The translations under genes were made by a program, and so were the position numbers. Under the pieces are notes generated by a model, which worked only from the letters and a program-made list of their open reading frames with translations, did not search any database and was not told the DNA's origin. Below, piece by piece: positions 57,674 to 64,000 of a stretch of 64,000 bases of DNA. The stretch covers positions 732,501 to 796,500 of the forward strand of contig JAEMWC010000162.1 of the NCBI GenBank assembly GCA_016490735.1, given 5' to 3'. Within the stretch, counting starts at the first letter, position 1. Every line of letters starts with the position of its first letter. The stretch is from Pachyseris speciosa. Lineage: Eukaryota > Cnidaria > Anthozoa > Scleractinia > Pachyseridae.

Positions 57674-57786
57674 TCCGTCGTCGTCGTCGTCGTCGTCGTC
57701 GTGCGTACGCGCCCACGAGCAATACCGCTAGCCATTTTTACCATGAGAGAAGCAGTTGCCGGGTTTCTGTAGTAATGGTGCTCCGC

Positions 57787-58113
57787 TAAAAATAGGAAAG
57801 AATTCTTGAAAATGCCGTGCTCTAAACATTTGAAACCAGATGGCTTTTGTAGAAAGAAATTTCCTATTTTCTTTAATTTACTTCCTACTGAGTTTAATTA
57901 AACCGTGGATCGTGATGGTCTTTAATTTGTTGAACAAATTTGAGGAAAATAAAAATCTTCTTTATCCTCTTTATTTTGGTCTTTAGATTTTATTTGCCGG
58001 ACGCCTTTTTTGCCCTATTTCATTTCAGTTAACCGTTTGTTGTTTATTAATACTTTAGTTTAACTAACATTCCTGATGGATACGCTAGGGAGTTCCCTCA
58101 ACAGATCTTAACT
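57787..58113. repeat. Displaced 5' flank of gene copy 3
   Basis: Homologous to 34090-34390 upstream of copy 2, in the same orientation. It begins right after unit 2 ends, so the transposon complex 48691-57786 occupies the place of the copy-3 leader and start codon. Confidence 0.75.
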
Positions 58114-58817
58114 TCGATTAATACTAGAAAGATTATCCTCGTATTTACCGAGAAAGGAGTAACCAAGGTCGCATATTCAAAAACAGATTAGAATTTTGAA
58201 AGCTTGTGGTCTTTGTAGGGACAAAATGCCTAATTTCGGAAACTTACATCCTACTGATTCTATTGAACTGTTAAGTGTTAATTAAACGTATGTGTTGATG
58301 AATCAATTTGAGAGTTATTTTCTCCTGGTTTCTTCTTCTTCTTCTTCTTCTTCTTCTTCTAGGCGGGCTATGTTTTAACCCTCCTAACCGGGTAACCCTG
58401 TTAACTGGGGCACTCTCCCTCCATGTAAACGTGGCCTTAGTTGAGGGTTAGGATGGTAAGCTTCCACTTTCTGTTACGAATTTTCAGAATTGTCCAAGCC
58501 CAACAGAACTTTGCACACGGAAAACACTACCCTCCGAATTTTTAATGTACCATGGAAGGCACTGATTTTCAGTAAAAAGGACAACAGTTTAAGGCCAATG
58601 AAGACAGTTTCCACCCAGTAAATATCCATGCCTTTTTTTAATCCTCTTATAAGAGAATCCACGATTTTAAAGATCTTATTCAATCTCCTATGTTGTTTGG
58701 CCCCAACACAGTCGAAAGAACAAATCTACAAACAAAGAGCAGTTTCCTAGAGACGGCTAGACTTAAGTGCTTTCAATATTGTTAACAATGGTTAAGAATA
58801 CGGCACCCGATTACGAA
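58114..58817. other. Between copy-3 5' flank and copy 4 3' end
   Basis: Contains a (TTC)n microsatellite at 58331-58361. A - strand frame at 58474-58683 has no family resemblance. Nothing else seen. Confidence 0.45.
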
Positions 58818-61467
58818 TTAAATCATGCCATAACACTTAAACTTCCCAAGAGTGTGATAACCTTCTTCACCACTGTGGCCAGTATCTCCAAATCTTAACT
58901 GCGCCACGGGAAGGTGAGACTTATCAGTCAGTACACCACTGTCCTCGCGCCAAGTACCGTCATTCTTGTCGCAGTTGCATCCATAAGAGATACTGGCACA
59001 GGTGTTAGGAGAGGTCACCCCGCATGCGCACTTGAGGAGATCAGCTGCACTGGCTCCACCCCAATATACCATTTTAGAATGGTCACGTGACACCCACCAG
59101 CTATAACCGTATCTAAAAATCGTAGCATGGTAGCATTCGTACTTGATGAACTGCTCACAGTATGGGGAAACGTTTGTTATCTCAGCTATTTGTGCAGCAC
59201 TGCTTATGCCATCTCCTAAGTAATTTACTGAACGAATATAACTTCCTTTTCCCTCATATCCCACCACGTGCGTTCGTGCTTCACTGTCATGACCGATGAC
59301 CGTCACACCAACTCCATTCTTGTCTGCCATGTCACAGAAAACAGTAAAAGGCTCGTAGCCCCCCTCGCTATCAGGGTCGATCACATAGGATCCACTTGTG
59401 GCTTGCGAACTTCGATATTTTATTTCACTGCAAGATGTCCCTAAACAGCCCAGAGGGAACAGGTTAAGAAATATTAGAGACCCATTTAGTTGACTTTTTA
59501 ACACACAGGCCGTAAATTGATAGGGAGCATCTATTCCCTACATCAGCATTATCGGTTTACAAAATAAAATATGTAGAGCATATGAATAAATTTAGATACT
59601 TTAGCAAATAATTACGCCGTGTATAAGAGTATCAAACTTTGTTCTCTTTCTAAAATTATTAGTACCACTGGTTTACATTTTGTCCACTTCACCTCCCGCC
59701 TCGATTAGCTTAATAAGCTAACTGCGGGTTGTATGAAAAATTTCTTTTTCCCTTTTTAGTTCACTTTAATTTATTACTTGAAAACTTTTTCATGTGTAAT
59801 AAAGTTGTTGTTGTATTTTCAAAGGTGGCTTCTTATTCATTACAAGTTGAACAACAACAATAGAAATGAAGACAATAATAAACGAAATCGTAGCACTTGC
59901 GTTCGTTATCATGGAATAAGGAGAAAGGATTTTTTTATTGAATTGAGAGCGTTCACTTGAATTATTACGGTAACCATAAACGTTACCCCTTTAAAACTTT
60001 ACGAAGTGCGTTATATTGAAGGTTAGAATGAGAATTATCCTCAAAGGGTTTCCATAGATCAGCCATGTAAGTTTACCTCTGCGTTCACAAGAATGACCAG
60101 CGAATCCCGGCTGACAGATACAGCGATAAGAGTTTAGTTTCAGGTCAGGGATGCAGGTACCATTGTTCTGACAGGGAGCTTGTTGGCATGAGGACTGATT
60201 GAGAAAGTGAAGGAGGATAATTTTAATTAATTACTCTAAAAAAATGGAATCTAAATTTTTCCACCAATGAAGAGAAACAACTTATTGGCGCGATATTACC
60301 TACGGTAAATAACTTTAAGTGTTAGACACCAATGATTGGTCAGAAGGCGTTTTCAGCTCAGGATGCAGAAATCGTATGTCGTCAAAGTGGTTTATTGTTA
60401 ATGCTAATACTTTTCCGTGAATACAAATGTTTGAAAACACATCCTGAACGACTGAGAAATACATTATTCAACAATCGTTTCAGGTTTAGAATCTGGCACA
60501 GCGTGAGGGAGCATCAGGGCGTGACAAATTTACTAGAAGACATGTAACTCAATATTTAAATTACAGAAGAGACCCCCTGAGACACATTTTTTAAAGTAAG
60601 CTTTTAAGAACAAAAATGAATCGAATTTTGTATTACAACAATCAGATTTCATAATTTTGGTCGCTTTAAGGACGGAGATCGTAGCTTCTATTGATGGAAG
60701 GTGACGAGTTGAGTGGAAAGATATAAAATTTGATGAAAAGTGAACAAAAGTGGTGGAGGTTTTTGAAAAAAATAATCTAGCTTCGAGAGTTCGTGAGTTT
60801 TGAAAAAAACATTTATTTTTCGAAAACCCATTGCAACGATTTACAATAAAAAAGTAGTTCTGACGAACCTTTTTTGATATGCAATTATAATTTTAGTTTT
60901 GGTGGATGCTTGCGAATGAAACGTCCCTCCGGGAGTTACATGCTGTGGACTATTTCAAATCAGCAAAACGGACCTAGCTCGCTGTTGCGAAATAAAAGAA
61001 GATGATATCAAAAACTAAATTTCTCCCTTTTAATTATACTCAGACTGAAACAAAGATCCTGATATTTTAAGTCGACTTACCCAAGGACTGTAATGGTGGA
61101 ACGCAGAATTTGCGTGAAGTTCGTTCGCCCTGTATTTGTCTGTAGCTAATAACTCACACAGATAAAGACCCCCAGAGTTTGGATGCGCCGCCAGGTTGAA
61201 TGAGTAGCAGTTTGGTTCACCAATACATTGGAATGTGCAGTCAAACTGATCCTGAACCAAAACGATGGTAATTTGTGACGCTCTCAATCGGTTATTCGGA
61301 TCCCTTGTGAAGTTTCCATAGGAGACAAAACTGATCTGGTGGCGATAAACTGCGCTCTGGAGCCAAACTGCCAACGTTTGGTGCAGAAAAAGAAATGATA
61401 CAAGGAGCACAACTAGGACAAGCATCATCCTCGAAATAAATCGAATAAAACAGACGTAAATTTGCAT
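58818..61467 (-). CDS. Gene copy 4: secreted PAN - EGF - Caspr-type fibrinogen-like protein (3 exons)
   Basis: Exons on -: 61467-61081 (387 nt, phase 0, donor TGG|GTAAGT), 60194-60077 (118 nt, TTCTCAATCAG acceptor, AG|GTAAAC donor) and 59440-58818 (GGCTGTTTAG acceptor, stop TAA). They join in frame to 375 codons. The leader has its hydrophobic core in MMLVLVVLLVSFLFL, so translation may start at Met1 or Met14. A PAN/Apple-like domain follows (FDCTFQCIGEPNCYSFN, GLYLCELLATDKYRA). The EGF exon is complete with six cysteines (SSCQQAPCQNNGTC, YRCICQPGFAGHSCE). The fibrinogen-like domain matches that of contactin-associated proteins (SYVIDPDSEGGYEPF, YCEQFIKYECYH, VYWGGASAA, CNCDKNDGTWREDSG, LGKFKCYGM). 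It is the best-preserved member of the family here and predicted extracellular. Confidence 0.85.
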
Positions 61468-63542
61468 GTGTACAGCCGCTCAAGGTCGTCAACCCTAAGA
61501 CTCCATTACGTAATTTAGTTGAACGGTTCTCAATGGATACTGTGTATTGAAAGTAATTTCACATTTTGATTACTTCACTGCGTTTAAAAATAAGAAATGC
61601 AATTAATTAAAAAACCTGGCGTCACTAGCTCAACCTATTGTTTGAGAAAAAAAAAATGATCGCTTTCCGTCGTTTGAAGCCAATTTATTTTGTTTCCTTC
61701 GCATTTTAAATGTCCTCCTGAACTTTTAATTTACGTTGCCATTGGTTAGATGAATTATTTTGGTTTGACTTGCATGCGATCTAACTAGAAAGCGTCACTT
61801 TCATAAAATATAACAACGGAAATATTGCTGAGAACAAGAGATTTGATTATCACTGTAAGTGATAAACTTAAATCCACTTTTATTTTTGTTTTCCTTTTAT
61901 AAGCGCATGAAGTTTGGGATGATATTAATTGAAAAGCGGCTGGAGTCTTTTACGGCAGGCAGATTTAATTAACTGATCTGTCTGGTTGTTATTCAGTTTG
62001 TTGGTTTCACGCACCGGCCTGACGAAAACAAGTGTAAGTACATCCTGATTGGCTAAGTTATTCGTCATGGAAACGTTTGTCTGAAGGGACTAGTGTGGTA
62101 TCCACTTAAGACGTCTCTGGTTAAATTTAAACTTAAAGGAAAAAAAAGCAAGTATGCATTTACTAGCAGAAATAATACCATGTTGCAGTGGCTTTTTTTT
62201 GAGCATCCTCTAACGGCGTCTCGGGTTACATTTAAAATGGAAAGAACAAAAAGCAAGCATGCATTTACTAGCAGAAATTTTAAATAATCGTTTTACAGTT
62301 CTCGTGCATGCTTGGCTTACGCCATAGATGGACTTTTCACACCGAAATGTATCGTTCATAGAAATTCTTGAAATCACCTCAAATAGTGGTTGCCCTTATC
62401 GACACACTTCCATCGTCTTCATCATCTTAAGAATTTCACCTCGCCATGGGCGGGCGATCTACCTTGAACGACATATCGAACATTGTGTCATGCAATTTAA
62501 GGCCTGGCTAAACTAGGAAACATTGTTGCTGCAACATTATTGAGGACGCAAATGTTTCCAGTTTAGCCGTGCTAGAAACATTTGTTGCAAAAACAAATTT
62601 TGTGTTTCGGAAACAAAAAATGTTTTTCACTTTCGGCCAAAACATGTTGTTTAACTTAAAAAATGCTGGCGAACTGTACAGAGACTATATTGCTATAAGC
62701 GACGTCAAAATAAGGAAATAGAAAGAAAAATTTGCGCTCATGGGCTCACGTTCTCGAGAAAACATGACATTTGGTCATTTCAAGTTGTTGTTTTGCAAAG
62801 GACGGCAAAAAATGTACCAAAATGTAAAACGTACGTACAGAGCGGTTGTTTTCGCTCATTAAGCCTATTGTTTTGTGACGTTCTCGTTGCCGTCGTCGTC
62901 CTCGTTGCAACCGACCATATTGGGTCACTGAAACAAAACAAAGTATCTGCATAATAGCAGAGTTTAATCCACAGAGGTTTAGTTTGGGACATCAACATGG
63001 CCGCTGTGAAAACACTCTAACATAAATCTTTTTGAAATACTTAAACTTCTGCCCTTTCAAAAACGACAAATGACAAATGCCCCTTTTTGCTAGGACGCTA
63101 CAGGGGGTCGAGTCTGAAGTATAACTTGAATGCTCCCAATGCTTCCAGGCGTTCCTTAAGAAAAATAAACCGAATTATGAATAAAGAATAATTACAAATG
63201 GAGTTCTAGACGTTAATTGAAAGCAATGCGAATTATCAAGAAAATTTTAAGGGGAGGCACAGCCAGGTGATAAATCAGTTTCCAAACAAGAAGTTAAAAT
63301 TTAAATTACGGCAGCTGTAATGTTCGTGATTTTCAGCCAGAGCACAACAATACGGGATGTTTAACGACCTTGCATTATTCACTGGTTATTCTGCAATTCA
63401 AAACATTTGTAAATTATGGAGAGTCGCAAGTAATTAAATTTTAATATTAACTGTTATTATAATGCCTGGCGCACTAAGCAATAAAAACTCATAAAGGTGA
63501 TTCGGCAACTGCTGGCCTTCATTTTAGCAGGTGCATCTGAGA
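61468..63542. other. Divergent intergenic region between copies 4 and 5
   Basis: About 2.1 kb between two start codons facing away from each other, so promoters for both are expected here, though I cannot point to one. A direct repeat of about 65 bp lies at 62111-62173 and 62214-62278, sharing GCATTTACTAGCAGAAAT. A GAAACATTTGTTGC-type repeat lies near 62520-62640. Confidence 0.45.
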
Positions 63543-63884
63543 ATGGCGTTTGACATTTTAGTATTCTTTTTTGTTCCTTTCCTGCCTCAGACTATGGCTG
63601 TTTGGTTGCACAGTGCTCGTTCCCTTAAAAACAGTAATGTACGGAAAATTCACAATCGATTGGAACCATCGATTGGCGATGAAGAAAATTGCATCCCTCT
63701 TGGCTGAGGATCATTTGATTGCACATTCAAATGCACTGGAGACCCGAAGTGTTATTCCTTCAACTTGGCGGTTAATCCTGACTCAAGCGGTCTGTATCTG
63801 TGTGAATTGTTAGCTACTGACAAGTATAGGGCAGCAACAAACGATCTCCTGTGGAGCTCTGCCTTCCATCATTACAGCCCTTGG
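63543..63884 (+). pseudogene. Gene copy 5: signal peptide and PAN first exon, two frameshifts
   Basis: ATG 63543 opens MAFDILVFFFVPFLPQTMAV, then WLHSA, a leader like that of copy 4. The frame is then lost around 63620 and resumes as MYGKFTIDWNHRLAMKKIAS to AEDH. A single missing T near 63717 shifts it again into FDCTFKCTGDPKCYSFN, GLYLCELLATDKYRAATNDL and AFHHYSPW, followed by donor GTAAAT at 63885. All family residues and the donor remain, so it is a young pseudogene or carries assembly errors. Later exons would lie beyond the window. Confidence 0.75.
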
Positions 63885-64000
63885 GTAAATATTAAGTAGA
63901 AACTGTTTCTTTTAAGCATAAGCCTAAGTTAAACATGAAGCTGTTAAATTTCCTGAAGGTAAATACACACTCAAACAAACAGATATGAATATTCAAAAAG

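Larger units (their letters stand above)
53825..57784. repeat. Duplicated unit 2
   Basis: The tandem partner of 50370-53716, starting 4 bp after the Tc1-type element ends. It includes a LINE insertion (55380-56700). Without insertions both units are about 2.6-2.7 kb. Confidence 0.85.

Overview
The window looks like metazoan nuclear DNA, most likely from an anthozoan cnidarian and plausibly a stony coral. It is AT-rich and intron-bearing. It is crowded with LINEs, Harbinger-type and other DNA transposons, tRNA-derived SINEs and foldback elements. Its only host genes are a cluster of secreted PAN/Apple + EGF + Caspr-type fibrinogen-like proteins, a combination I associate with coral gene sets. 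The species cannot be named from sequence alone.

Layout. 1-2030: nothing recognised. 2030-13722: a decayed L1/Tx1-type LINE whose ORF1 is split by a 6.5-kb foldback element (2099-8602) and which also carries a TTAA-flanked MITE (8989-9450). 14532-14720: a tRNA-derived SINE. 15434-17510: a foldback element carrying five tRNA-like modules. 17511-25360: a decayed two-gene DNA transposon, with a DDE transposase on + and a YqaJ nuclease/PHD/Ulp1-protease protein on -, tail to tail. The Ulp1 part is split by a 5'-truncated LINE, which is itself split by a 2.76-kb terminal-inverted-repeat element.

25384-63884: a dispersed family of five secreted-protein gene copies. Copy 1 is a remnant (25384-27100). 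Copy 2 (30150-34063, -) and copy 4 (58818-61467, -) have open three-exon structures with correct splice phases. Copy 3 (41305 to about 57787, -) is a pseudogene broken by a MITE, a Harbinger pair and a 9-kb transposon complex. Copy 5 (63543-63884, +) is a frameshifted first exon facing away from copy 4. Between copies 2 and 3 lies a 4.7-kb element (34718-39434) with about 490-bp inverted ends and a fragment of an unnamed nuclease-like family. Between copies 3 and 4 is a 5.1-kb Tc1/mariner-type element plus a tandem 3-kb duplication.

Most promising leads: (a) the convergent transposase + YqaJ/PHD/Ulp1 transposon; (b) two tRNA-like module families multiplied as tandem and inverted repeats inside mobile elements, each with Pol III box A/box B and a T-run; (c) an EGF exon shortened by exactly 24 codons in two paralogues with splice phase kept; (d) a terminal-inverted-repeat insertion with no target-site duplication, proved by the paralogous empty site. 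All coordinates and splice sites were read by eye and no alignments were run.
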